Origin: Halobacteriovoraceae bacterium
Lineage (GTDB): Bacteria; Bdellovibrionota; Bacteriovoracia; Bacteriovoracales; Bacteriovoracaceae
Length of the DNA stretch: 64,000 nucleotides
Direction: 5' to 3'
NCBI GenBank assembly: GCA_002711995.1
Contig: PASN01000001.1
Span: 83,018 to 147,017 of the forward strand
Below are positions 37,570 to 45,866 of the stretch, piece after piece (the stretch's first letter is position 1; the number at the start of each line of letters is the position of its first letter). The notes under the pieces were generated by a model. It saw only the letters and a program-made list of their open reading frames with translations. It was not told where the DNA came from and did not search any database. The position numbers were made by a program, and so were the translations under genes.

Positions 37570-37583
37570 CTGATATAGATCAG
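37570..37583. promoter_or_regulatory. Fnr/Crp-like dyad upstream of hemA
   Basis: CTGAT-ATAG-ATCAG is an inverted repeat whose core matches the Fnr/Anr/Dnr consensus TTGAT-N4-ATCAA with one mismatch in each half. It sits in the shared region between nptA and hemA, 68 bases before hemA's -10-like element. In other bacteria Fnr-type proteins control heme genes. The binder is not known here. Confidence 0.45.
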
Positions 37584-37650
37584 CAATATTGTGGGGGTTT
37601 TTCTACATTTTCGTGACAAAATCTTAAGTGAATTAAGTAGTATAATCGGC

Positions 37651-38583
37651 ATGTTGAACAATCTGGTACTAAACAATTTTCAAAGCGGGTGGGACACCTC
37701 TCTTTTAGAATGCGACGGCAACTTCATAATGAAGACTTGCCAGAGAACACTGGTGCTTTCTTTTGGCCAAAATCCTTGTAAAGACGAGGAAAACACTGAA
37801 AGACTGCACCTGTCCGGTGAAGATGCTTACTCCTATCTTTTAGAAGTAATCTGCGGGCTCAAAAGCCAGCTAGTTGGTGAAAATGAAATTGTTGGGCAAT
37901 TTAAAACAGCCTACAAGGCATATACCGCCCAAGAGGACATTAATACCAACCTTTTACTTATCATTGAAAAGCTTTTTAGGGACGCCAAAACCATTAGATC
38001 CAAATATCTTTTAGGTCTTAGCCAAAAAACATACGCCTCTATCGCTAGAAAGCAGATCGTTCGCCATAGAAACGCAGAAGAGGTTTTAATTCTGGGCTCA
38101 GGTCAATTGGCAGAAGATCTAATCAACCAATTTAAAAAGAAAGCAAAGGTTTTTGTATGCGCTAGAAACAAAGAGCGCGTTCAAGAGCTTGTTAAAGAGC
38201 ACAATATTGAGTCCATTGACTGGGTCGACCTTGAAGAAGTAAGCAACTTTGCTTTCATCGTTAACTCAATTGGCTTTGACGGAACTCTTTTTGACAATGA
38301 CTTCTTTGAGGCATGGACTGAAAAGTTTGATAACAAGCTATTTATCGACCTTGGCTCCCCTTCTATTTTAGAAACTGAATTTGGAATGGAAGAAGGTGTC
38401 ATGCACTTGCAAGATATTTTTAAAGAAGGCGCAATTCACGAATCACGTAAAAAACAACAAATAAAAAAGGCCCGAGTTGCAATGGAAGGAATAGCGGCCA
38501 GACGTCACAAACTACTTGAGACAAAGCTACAATCCAAAATTCTAAACACTCCGGCAAACAAAACCAAGATCGCTTATGTCTAA
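37651..38583 (+). CDS. hemA: Glutamyl-tRNA reductase (short form)
   Basis: This protein of 310 residues reduces glutamyl-tRNA to glutamate-1-semialdehyde, the first committed step of C5 heme synthesis. Catalytic Cys30 lies in IMKTCQRTLVL, and the motif QLVGENEIVGQFKTAYK and the Rossmann loop LILGSGQLAE follow. It is much shorter than typical HemA (about 420), with reduced N- and C-terminal regions. An in-frame GTG at 37591 would add 20 unconvincing residues. A TATAAT at 37641-37646 is only 4 bases before the ATG, so the message may be almost leaderless. It overlaps hemCD by 8 bases. Confidence 0.88.
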   Translation: MLNNLVLNNFQSGWDTSLLECDGNFIMKTCQRTLVLSFGQNPCKDEENTERLHLSGEDAYSYLLEVICGLKSQLVGENEIVGQFKTAYKAYTAQEDINTNLLLIIEKLFRDAKTIRSKYLLGLSQKTYASIARKQIVRHRNAEEVLILGSGQLAEDLINQFKKKAKVFVCARNKERVQELVKEHNIESIDWVDLEEVSNFAFIVNSIGFDGTLFDNDFFEAWTEKFDNKLFIDLGSPSILETEFGMEEGVMHLQDIFKEGAIHESRKKQQIKKARVAMEGIAARRHKLLETKLQSKILNTPANKTKIAYV

Positions 38584-40084
38584 TTCACAATACCTTATTG
38601 GTACAAGGGGCAGCCTTTTGGCCGTCACTCAATGCACGCTCTTAAAAGAAGAAATAGAGAGCAAAACCAATGCCCGCTTTGATTTGAGAAAGATTAAAAC
38701 AGAGGGTGATCAAAAGACTGAGAAGCCTTTGTGGCAACTTGATGGAAAAGATTTTTTCACTAAAGAGCTGGATGCAGCGCTTTTAAAAGATGAAATAGAC
38801 CTTGTGGTCCACTCATACAAAGACCTAGGCTCTGAAAGACCAGAAGGGCTTAAGCTTGCCGCCGTTGGTAAAAGGCGTTTTGCCCACGATATTTTACTTA
38901 TAAAAAAAGAAAGTGTGCCAAAAATTAAAGACATGAAAGACTTTATTGTAGGCACTAGCTCCCCTAGAAGAATCACAAACATTGAACACTCCCTAAAAGA
39001 GTTTTTGCCACAGGCAAGTGATGAGCTGAAAGTTTCATGCAAAATGCTTAGGGGCAATGTTAATACTAGAATACAAAAGCTTATTGATGGCGACTATGAC
39101 GCAATCGTTTTGGCACTGGCCGGTTTAGAAAGACTTGCCAATAAAGAGGACTCCGCCAAGATTTTAGATGGCCTTTTAAAGGATTTAACTTTCTTTGTTT
39201 TGCCGCAAAAGACTTTTCCTTCTTCAGCATCCCAAGGGGCACTTGCCGTTGAGGTTCATGACCAATCACCAAAACTTAATGAAATTCAGGATGTCTTAAA
39301 CAGTATTCACTGCTCTGAAACAGTTGAGGCTGTGAAACGTGAGAGAAAGGCATTTGTTGGCTATGGCGGCGGTTGCCACTTAGCTGTCGGAATTCATGTT
39401 AAGAAACATAAAGACCTCTTTATCCACATCCACAGAGGACAGCACAAAGATCAAAGAGTTGATAGAGTTGAAATTGAAAACAACCCTCTAGACAGAATAA
39501 AAGGCAAAAAGGCATTTTTTGCACTTGGCAGTTTGGACAAGCTCGTACAACAGACACCTGTGGAAACCAAGATTCCAAGCGATCTCAACCTTTTTGTAAC
39601 TTCTAAATATTGCATAGAGAGTTTAAAGGATGCTAGCTTTTCATCAGTTTGGGCCAGTGGCTCTAGAACTCACAAGAAGCTTGCAAAGGCCGGTTACTGG
39701 GTCAATGGCAGTGCGGATGGATTTGGACATGAGGAAGTAGCTGAGTTGAAAGAGTCCAAGGCGGTGCAAATGATGCTTCAAAGCTCAAATTGGGCCACAC
39801 TCTCTCATTCTGATGCGCAAAGCCCTGTGGGTGATGTGATTGGCTGCTACAAGAGAAACATTAATGAAAGCGTGGACATCAACCTTTCTGATGTTGAAGT
39901 GGTTTACTGGGGAAGCTATTTTCAGTATTGCGAATATGTGAAGCGCTTTCCAGAGGTTAAAACAAAAATCCATGCCTGCGGGCTTGGAAAAACATACGAT
40001 AGTTTTAAAAACAACGGCGTCGAAGTACTGCCTGTTGCTGATATGAAAAGTTTTAAAGACTTAGTCGACACAAAGGAACTTTAA
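38576..40084 (+). CDS. hemC: Porphobilinogen deaminase fused to a short uroporphyrinogen-III synthase-like domain
   Basis: The 502-residue protein has a HemC part (about 1-325): LIGTRGSLLAVTQCTLL, the catalytic Asp83 in VHSYKDLGSE, GTSSPRR, LRGNVNTRIQKL and the dipyrromethane cofactor Cys267 in YGGGCHLAVG. The C-terminal part (about 336-502) starts LFVTSKYCIESLKDASFSSV and resembles HemD, but it is about 165 residues against 250. HemC makes hydroxymethylbilane and HemD closes it. A fusion would channel an unstable intermediate. No stand-alone hemD or hemB is nearby. It sits between hemA and hemL. Confidence 0.85.
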   Translation: MSNSQYLIGTRGSLLAVTQCTLLKEEIESKTNARFDLRKIKTEGDQKTEKPLWQLDGKDFFTKELDAALLKDEIDLVVHSYKDLGSERPEGLKLAAVGKRRFAHDILLIKKESVPKIKDMKDFIVGTSSPRRITNIEHSLKEFLPQASDELKVSCKMLRGNVNTRIQKLIDGDYDAIVLALAGLERLANKEDSAKILDGLLKDLTFFVLPQKTFPSSASQGALAVEVHDQSPKLNEIQDVLNSIHCSETVEAVKRERKAFVGYGGGCHLAVGIHVKKHKDLFIHIHRGQHKDQRVDRVEIENNPLDRIKGKKAFFALGSLDKLVQQTPVETKIPSDLNLFVTSKYCIESLKDASFSSVWASGSRTHKKLAKAGYWVNGSADGFGHEEVAELKESKAVQMMLQSSNWATLSHSDAQSPVGDVIGCYKRNINESVDINLSDVEVVYWGSYFQYCEYVKRFPEVKTKIHACGLGKTYDSFKNNGVEVLPVADMKSFKDLVDTKEL

Positions 40085-41338
40085 ATGAATTCCGAACAAT
40101 TATTTGAGAAGGCAAAAGAATACACCCCTGGTGGCGTGCACTCACCAGTTAGAAGCTTCAAGGGCCTTCACACTACTCCCCGCTTCATGAAAAAGGCCAA
40201 TGGCGCTTTTATCACTGACGAAGAAGACAAAGAGTATATTGATTTCTGCATGAGCTTTGGGCCTTTAATTTTAGGACACAAGAATCAAGCAGTTTTAGAA
40301 AAAGCAAAAGAGGCTATGGAAAATGGCTGGAGTTTTGGAGCCGCAGAGAAATACTCCCTTGAACTTGCTCAGTACATAGTTGATAGAATAGACCATATAG
40401 AAAAGGTTCGTTTCATGAACTCTGGCACCGAGGCCGTTATGACGGCAATACGTCTTGCTAGAGGCGCTACGGGTAAAAATAAAATTCTTAAGTTCAACGG
40501 TTGCTACCATGGCCATATGGATCAAATGCTTATTAAGGCCGGGTCAGGTTTGGCCGGCGAGGCCGAGGCATCTTCCAAAGGCGTGACTCCTTCCACTGCC
40601 GAAGACACTCTTGTATGTGAGCTTGGCGACTTGGAAGAAGTAAAGAACATCTTCAAAAACCACTCAGACATTGCGGCAATTTTTATCGAACCGCTTCCGG
40701 CGAACAACGGACTATTGCCCCAAAGCTTGGAATACCTTAAAGGATTGAGACAAATTTGTGACGAACACAACGCGCTTCTTGTTTTTGACGAAGTGATCTC
40801 AGGCTTTAGAACCTCTTTTGGCGGCATGGCGCAAGACACAGGGATCACCCCGGACATTGTCACTTACGGCAAGGTCATTGGTGGAGGTTTTCCAGTTGGA
40901 GCAGTCGCAGGTAAGAAAGAAGTTATGGACCTACTTGCTCCTGTTGGAGGCGTCTATCAGGCCGGAACACTTAGTGCCAACCCGGTTGCCATGGTGGCAG
41001 GGCTTGCAACACTGAAACAACTAGATGACAACTTCTACGCAAACCTTAAAAAGAATACAGACTCCATCGTTGGCATCTTCAATGAATGGTTTGCTCAATC
41101 AGAATTTAGCGACTACAAAATTGTTCAACAGGCCTCACTTTTCTGGATGGTTCCGGGAGGTGCGCCTAGCAATGCTTCTCAAATACCTGCAAACCTGCTT
41201 GAAAGATTTAACCGTCTTTTTGAAGTTCTTTTAAACAAGGGAATCTACCTTTCCCCCAATGGATATGAGATCGGTTTCGTAAGCGCCGCTCATAACGAGT
41301 CTGTTCAAGAAGAGCTTAAGCAAAGGTTATGGAGCTAG
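40085..41338 (+). CDS. hemL: Glutamate-1-semialdehyde 2,1-aminomutase
   Basis: This 417-residue PLP enzyme converts glutamate-1-semialdehyde to 5-aminolevulinate. The N-terminus EYTPGGVHSPVRSFKG is characteristic. The PLP-binding Lys263 is in VTYGKVIGGGFPVGAVAG, preceded by FDEVISGFRTSFGGM. It immediately follows hemCD. The last 10 bases overlap the histidine kinase gene, so enzyme and sensor are coupled. Confidence 0.96.
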   Translation: MNSEQLFEKAKEYTPGGVHSPVRSFKGLHTTPRFMKKANGAFITDEEDKEYIDFCMSFGPLILGHKNQAVLEKAKEAMENGWSFGAAEKYSLELAQYIVDRIDHIEKVRFMNSGTEAVMTAIRLARGATGKNKILKFNGCYHGHMDQMLIKAGSGLAGEAEASSKGVTPSTAEDTLVCELGDLEEVKNIFKNHSDIAAIFIEPLPANNGLLPQSLEYLKGLRQICDEHNALLVFDEVISGFRTSFGGMAQDTGITPDIVTYGKVIGGGFPVGAVAGKKEVMDLLAPVGGVYQAGTLSANPVAMVAGLATLKQLDDNFYANLKKNTDSIVGIFNEWFAQSEFSDYKIVQQASLFWMVPGGAPSNASQIPANLLERFNRLFEVLLNKGIYLSPNGYEIGFVSAAHNESVQEELKQRLWS

Positions 41339-42249
41339 GTCGAACCAAAAACTGGTTTTATGCACTGCTGGGAATCGCGGTGCTCTTTATCTTTATACTT
41401 GGGGCCTGGTGGCTATATCTGGTTTTCAAACTTTCCAGCGCATTACAGGGTATTGACTCCACAGTTCTTCCAACCAATTTGGCGTTAATGGTTCAGTGGG
41501 AAGGCCTGAGCTTCTTTGGGCTGACACTTGCTCTTGGTGTGGCCTTAGGCTGGGTATTTTGGCAAGACCATAAAAAAACAAGATCTCTTCAAACCTTTTA
41601 CTCCACCCTCACACACGAGTTAAAGACACCTCTTGCGAGCATGAGACTTCAGGCACAGGTTTTGTCAGAGACAATAAATGGACTAAACATTGACCCCAAG
41701 GAGAAAGAAAAGGTCGAACGTTACGGAAAACGACTTCAAGAGGACGTGGTTCGACTTGAGGGAGAGCTTGATAAGCATCTTCAACTCTCAAGAACTTTGC
41801 GCGGGGGAAACCTCGCCCACTCTCCAGTATCTCTTGTTCCTTTAATAGTAAGTGAAAGCAAAAGGTATCCAGAGCTTTCTTTAAAGCTTGAAAACAATAT
41901 TACAACACCTGTGGTTTTGGGTGACCAAACGGCACTTAAAATAATTTTTAAAAACCTCTTTGAAAATACGACTCGCCATCACAAAGGCCAGGAAAGAAAA
42001 GTTAGCATTTTAACACAGGGTGAAAATGGAAACATTCGCCTCAAATATGATGACCATGGTGAAAAGTTTCACGGCAACTTTGAGCAATTGGGGAAACTCT
42101 TTTACAAGCACGACTCTCCTAAGGGTTCAGGCATTGGTCTCTATCTTGTGAAGAAGTTGGTTGAGAGACAAGGTGGACAGTTTGTGATAAAAAATGACCC
42201 CAGATTGATTTTTGAGCTTAAACTAAAAAGAGGCGAAGAACTTGAGTAG
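41329..42249 (+). CDS. Sensor histidine kinase inside the heme operon
   Basis: This 306-residue protein has two transmembrane helices (about 9-35 and 58-78), with a short extracytoplasmic loop of about 22 residues (SSALQGIDSTVLPTNLALM) between them. A HisKA domain follows with the phospho-acceptor His96 in TLTHELKTPLASM. The ATPase domain is somewhat degenerate: N-box Asn209 and Asn213, a poor G1 motif (DDHGEKF), and a good G2, GSGIGLYLVKKL. With such a small loop, the signal is probably intramembrane or cytoplasmic. It overlaps both hemL and the response regulator. Confidence 0.9.
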   Translation: MELGRTKNWFYALLGIAVLFIFILGAWWLYLVFKLSSALQGIDSTVLPTNLALMVQWEGLSFFGLTLALGVALGWVFWQDHKKTRSLQTFYSTLTHELKTPLASMRLQAQVLSETINGLNIDPKEKEKVERYGKRLQEDVVRLEGELDKHLQLSRTLRGGNLAHSPVSLVPLIVSESKRYPELSLKLENNITTPVVLGDQTALKIIFKNLFENTTRHHKGQERKVSILTQGENGNIRLKYDDHGEKFHGNFEQLGKLFYKHDSPKGSGIGLYLVKKLVERQGGQFVIKNDPRLIFELKLKRGEELE

Positions 42250-42964
42250 CTTTAAAAACATTCAGCTTTTAATTGTTGAAGATGAGCCAAATCTTGCGGA
42301 CACTCTCTCTGAGTATCTTGAGTCCAAGGACTTTAATGTGTGCTTGGCCAGAACCGCTCAGCAGGCACGGTCAGCTTTTAACGCTCAAGACTTTCATCCT
42401 CAAGTTGTGCTAATGGATATTGGGCTTCCCGATGGCGATGGGCTTGAGCTTGCAAGAGAGTTTCGCTTCAAAAGAAAGGACTTTGTGCTTCTCTTTCTAT
42501 CAGCTCAAAATGACCCAGAGACCAAATATGAAGGGCTTCAAATGGGTGCCGAAGACTACATTACAAAGCCATTTGATTTAAGAGAGCTTACTCTTAGGCT
42601 GGAAAGAATTCTCTCCAACAGAGCGGATCTTGACACCCTTTCCGAGGAAATCGATCTTGGAGATTTAAAGATTTGGTTTAAAAGATTTGAGCTTCTTGAT
42701 GGGGATAACAATATTGTTTCAATAGGACAAAAAGAGCAGGCCATCTTAAAGCTGCTTTACCAAAATGCAAACCAGGTAGTTTCTCGAGACACTATCATAG
42801 ATGAAGTGTGGGGAGAGAGCAGCTTTCCCTCGAACAGAACGGTAGATAATTACATTGTGAAACTAAGAAAGTGGCTTGAAAGCTCAAAGGAAGATGCCGC
42901 CAAGATTTCAAGCGTAAGAGGCATAGGATATAAATTTGAAATAAAAGGTCCAGGAAATGAATGA
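42242..42964 (+). CDS. OmpR-family response regulator inside the heme operon
   Basis: This 240-residue regulator begins with TTG at 42242, inside the end of the kinase gene (8-base overlap). The receiver has the acidic pocket Glu13-Asp14, phospho-acceptor Asp59 in VVLMDIGLPDGDG and Lys109 in YITKPFD. A winged-helix DNA-binding domain covers about 140-235 (KEQAILKLLYQNANQVVSRD; FPSNRTVDNYIVKLRKWL). It is probably the partner of the upstream kinase. Its target genes are not visible, but its embedding among hem genes suggests it responds to heme or redox. It overlaps hemE by 8 bases. Confidence 0.93.
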   Translation: MSSFKNIQLLIVEDEPNLADTLSEYLESKDFNVCLARTAQQARSAFNAQDFHPQVVLMDIGLPDGDGLELAREFRFKRKDFVLLFLSAQNDPETKYEGLQMGAEDYITKPFDLRELTLRLERILSNRADLDTLSEEIDLGDLKIWFKRFELLDGDNNIVSIGQKEQAILKLLYQNANQVVSRDTIIDEVWGESSFPSNRTVDNYIVKLRKWLESSKEDAAKISSVRGIGYKFEIKGPGNE

Positions 42965-43997
42965 CATTTTTGAAAACAGAAAACAAGTAAACGGGAAAAC
43001 ACAGGTTCCTGTTTGGTTTATGAGACAGGCCGGAAGATATCACGACCACTATCAAAACCTTAAAAAGTCCCATGACTTTATGCAACTGTGTAAAACTCCA
43101 GATCTTGCTTGCGAGACAACAATGGGGCCTATTAGAGAGTTTGACTTTGACGCCGCCATTTTATTCTCAGACCTTCTCTTTCCTCTTGAGCAACTGGGGA
43201 CTGGACTTGTCTATGACCCAGGCCCAAAGCTTAGTCTTAAAATTTCAAACCTGGATGACCTCAAAAGGCTTAAGCAAGACGGCTTCAGCGAAGACTATTA
43301 TAAATTTCAAAAAGACGCCTGCTCTCTTTTAAAGAAGGCCCTTCCTCAGGACAAGACACTTCTTGGTTTTGTCGGAGCTCCTTTTACTCTCTACGCTTAT
43401 GCTGTGGAAGGCGCCCATGCAGGAAGTCTCGTATCCTCAAAAACTGGCCTTTACGATGGACGCTTTGAGCGTTTTTGTGAACTTCTCCTTCCAAATGTTT
43501 TGGACGAAATGAAGATGCAAGCTGAAGGCGGCGCGGATGCGATGTGCATTTTTGACACTGCGGTTGGCGAGCTTACAGTAAAAGACTTCACTAGAATCGT
43601 GCTTCCAAAAATAAAGCACCTTACTTCTGAGTTTAAAAAGCTCTACCCTAATAAAAAGGTTATCTACTACTCTAGAAACACTCATAAAGAACACCTTCGC
43701 GCCATCCAAGACGACAATATTGACGTAATTGGGGTTGATTGGAGACACAACCTTGGAGAGGTTATTAATGAGTTTGGAAAAGACTACTATGTTCAAGGAA
43801 ATTTTGATCCCTGCTGGCTCCACCTTCCATGGGAAAAATGTGAAGAGCTTTTAAAAGAAAACCTTGAAGAGGTTAGAAGAAGCGGAGCTGACATGAGCCG
43901 CTGGATCATGGGTCTAGGACACGGTGTTCTTCAGCACACGCCTCAAGAAAACGTAAAAAATGCTGTTGAATTCATCCACAAAAATTATCACTATTAA
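42957..43997 (+). CDS. hemE: Uroporphyrinogen decarboxylase
   Basis: This 346-residue enzyme decarboxylates uroporphyrinogen III to coproporphyrinogen III. The N-terminal signature PVWFMRQAGRYHDHYQNL contains the substrate-binding Arg pair, and IREFDFDAAILFSDLLFPL follows with the essential Asp. The later MGLGHGVLQHTPQENV includes the conserved His. It is the last gene of the operon and overlaps the regulator by 8 bases. Confidence 0.96.
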   Translation: MNDIFENRKQVNGKTQVPVWFMRQAGRYHDHYQNLKKSHDFMQLCKTPDLACETTMGPIREFDFDAAILFSDLLFPLEQLGTGLVYDPGPKLSLKISNLDDLKRLKQDGFSEDYYKFQKDACSLLKKALPQDKTLLGFVGAPFTLYAYAVEGAHAGSLVSSKTGLYDGRFERFCELLLPNVLDEMKMQAEGGADAMCIFDTAVGELTVKDFTRIVLPKIKHLTSEFKKLYPNKKVIYYSRNTHKEHLRAIQDDNIDVIGVDWRHNLGEVINEFGKDYYVQGNFDPCWLHLPWEKCEELLKENLEEVRRSGADMSRWIMGLGHGVLQHTPQENVKNAVEFIHKNYHY

Positions 43998-44005
43998 ATA
44001 GTTTG

Positions 44006-44025
44006 GGGAGTCCCCTTGGGCTCCC
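44006..44025 (+). terminator. Weak hairpin after hemE
   Basis: GGGAG at 44006-44010 pairs with CTCCC at 44021-44025 in the sequence after the hemE stop. The stem is only 5 bp and no T-run follows, so termination is uncertain. Confidence 0.3.
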
Positions 44026-44134
44026 TACTGTCAAAAAATTCCTAAAAGAATTAAGCATCTCATTTCAAACGCGCTAGAGCCTATTTATTAAGGGGCTTTT
44101 AACATCAATGCCACGAGTCATAAAAAAATAATCT

Positions 44135-44158
44135 AAATTAAATCTAAAGATTTAATTT
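44135..44158. promoter_or_regulatory. 11-bp perfect palindrome upstream of the regulator gene
   Basis: AAATTAAATCT-AA-AGATTTAATTT is an inverted repeat with 11-bp arms and a 2-base centre. It lies 41 bases upstream of the regulator start at 44199, in the most A/T-rich intergenic stretch of the window. It resembles a dimeric-repressor operator or an AT-rich curved element. Its binder is unknown, and self-regulation by the neighbouring winged-helix protein is plausible. Confidence 0.55.
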
Positions 44159-44182
44159 GCTATTGTGATAGCGTATTTTTTT
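44159..44182 (+). terminator. Hairpin with T-run before the regulator gene
   Basis: GCTAT-TGTG-ATAGC (44159-44172) is a 5-bp stem with a 4-base loop followed by GTA and a T7 run (44176-44182). It may be a weak intrinsic terminator or an attenuator in the leader of the gene at 44199. The stem is short. Confidence 0.4.
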
Positions 44183-44198
44183 GTTCTACTATTTATTC

Positions 44199-44858
44199 AT
44201 GATGAAAAGAATAATTTATACACTAAATGCAGGCGCCTTCAACTTAGACCCATTATTTAATGGAACTGATTGGGAAAGGATTAACATCGACTCTATCAGT
44301 CAGGTTGACTACCAGTTCACAAAGGAAAACAAATGTGTGCTTCTGGTATGTGGAAATGACACCCAAAAATTGAAAGACATGTTTTCAACTTTTGAGATTA
44401 CAACCTGCAACCTGCCAACTGCCTTTCTCTTAGGCCATGAGAATCAGGAAATTATTAACTTGTGCTACAACTTCGACTTTAGCAATATCTTCATCAACAC
44501 AGTTGACCATCTACTTTTAAAAACTCACCTTAAGTATACTTTTTCAAACTATGAAATGGTGGTTAGAAACAACGGTCAAAAATGGCTTAAGCACATTGAT
44601 CCAAAAGAATTCACTAAAAAAGAATTTCAAATCATTGAATACATCGCTCAAGCTCCACTTACAGAGCTATCGAGAGAAGACCTTCAAAGCTTTATTTGGG
44701 GACACGGCAAAAAGACCACAAACAAGCTTGATGTGCATATCTGCAATTTGAGAAAGAAGCTTACTGATCAAAGCGTAATCATTCAGACAAATGAGCGTGG
44801 AAAAGTAAGCTTGGGAATCTCAAGAGAGCTATACCTCGACAAAAAAGTCGGAGCTTAG
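44199..44858 (+). CDS. Regulator with a degenerate receiver-like N-terminus and a winged-helix DNA-binding domain
   Basis: This protein of about 219 residues has a C-terminal OmpR/PhoB-type winged helix (about 130-215): FTKKEFQIIEYIAQAPLTEL, then TTNKLDVHICNLRKKLTD and VIIQTNERGKVSL. The N-terminal 110 residues (IIYTLNAGAFNLDPLF...) are not a typical receiver and lack a recognisable Asp pocket, so phosphorylation is unlikely. An in-frame TTG start at 44181 is possible, but the tandem ATG at 44199 and 44202 looks better. The gene converges on the cpaF gene with a 30-base 3' overlap. Confidence 0.82.
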   Translation: MMKRIIYTLNAGAFNLDPLFNGTDWERINIDSISQVDYQFTKENKCVLLVCGNDTQKLKDMFSTFEITTCNLPTAFLLGHENQEIINLCYNFDFSNIFINTVDHLLLKTHLKYTFSNYEMVVRNNGQKWLKHIDPKEFTKKEFQIIEYIAQAPLTELSREDLQSFIWGHGKKTTNKLDVHICNLRKKLTDQSVIIQTNERGKVSLGISRELYLDKKVGA

Positions 44859-45866
44859 TCCAAACTTCATCAGCTTCTTAACTCTAGATGGAACAAGGCC
44901 TGTGAACACCAGGTTATCCCCTGAGTGTGATGCGATATCTTGAAGAAGAACATTGTCTCCTTCCATATTGTTGACTTCAGCAATCTTTTTGATAATTCGA
45001 GTACCATCAGATTTTCGATCCAGCTGAACAATAAAATCAATAGCAGTGCTCATTTGCTTTCGGATGGCCTTTAAAGGAACATCGTATCCAGCAAATAAAA
45101 ACAAATTTTCAATTCTACTTAATGATTCCGCAGGAGAATTCGCGTGAACAGTGCACATTGAGCCTTGATGCCCTGTATTCATTGCCTGCAGCAGATCGAA
45201 GGCCTCGCCTCCTCTGACCTCTCCCACAATAATACGGTCAGGCCTCATTCTCAGACAGTTCTTTAAGAGCTCTCTAGTTCCCAATGGCGACTCTATGGAG
45301 CCTGCAGCATTGGCCGTGAGAAGCCTCACTGTGTTGGGAGCTTTAAATTGAAGCTCTTTAACATCCTCAATTGTCACAATCCTTTCGGTAGGCCCAAGTT
45401 CTTGCATCATCAAATTCATAAGGGTGGTTTTCCCACAGCCTGTGCCTCCGGATATGATGACGTTTTGCTTGGAAGCGACAAGAGTCTTCAGAAATGAAAC
45501 AAACTTATCATTCATGTCAAATGCTCCAGGAGCATCCTCAAAGCTTGTAATATTTTTCAAATACTTTCTTATGGTGATTGCAGGACTGGAGGCCGTGTAG
45601 GCCGAGGACACCATATGTATTCTACTGCCATCTGGCAGCAGTCCATCCATAATATGATTGTCTCTATTGAAGCTTCGTTTGTTTAGCTGTGCGACTTCTT
45701 TGCAGAACGCTATAAGCTCTTCAGCGGAGAAGCTAACATTTAAGCGGATAAGTTCACCGTCTCTTTCAATGTACACATTGTCCACATTGTTGATGATAAT
45801 TTCGCTAATGCCCTTTTTAGTTGAAAGGTCGGCAAGAAGTTTCCAAATAGAGTTTTCAGTATTCAT
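44829..45866 (-). CDS. cpaF: CpaF-type secretion ATPase, standalone
   Basis: This 345-residue type II/IV secretion ATPase resembles CpaF (TadA) and VirB11. Walker A is GGTGCGKT (140-147) and Walker B is near DRIIVGEVRGGEAFD (209-224). The Asp box ERIVTIEDVKEL and the His-box region TGHQGSMCTVHANSP are intact. It lacks an FHA domain and is about 100 residues shorter at the N-terminus than common CpaF proteins. No Tad pilus genes (rcpA, tadB, flp) accompany it. The neighbouring genes are of unknown function, so its partner platform is not visible. Confidence 0.9.
   Translation of the reverse strand: MNTENSIWKLLADLSTKKGISEIIINNVDNVYIERDGELIRLNVSFSAEELIAFCKEVAQLNKRSFNRDNHIMDGLLPDGSRIHMVSSAYTASSPAITIRKYLKNITSFEDAPGAFDMNDKFVSFLKTLVASKQNVIISGGTGCGKTTLMNLMMQELGPTERIVTIEDVKELQFKAPNTVRLLTANAAGSIESPLGTRELLKNCLRMRPDRIIVGEVRGGEAFDLLQAMNTGHQGSMCTVHANSPAESLSRIENLFLFAGYDVPLKAIRKQMSTAIDFIVQLDRKSDGTRIIKKIAEVNNMEGDNVLLQDIASHSGDNLVFTGLVPSRVKKLMKFGLSSDFFVEV

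Noticed and set aside
43437-43823. A 128-codon minus-strand ORF inside hemE
   Set aside because: Antisense to hemE with no conserved features.
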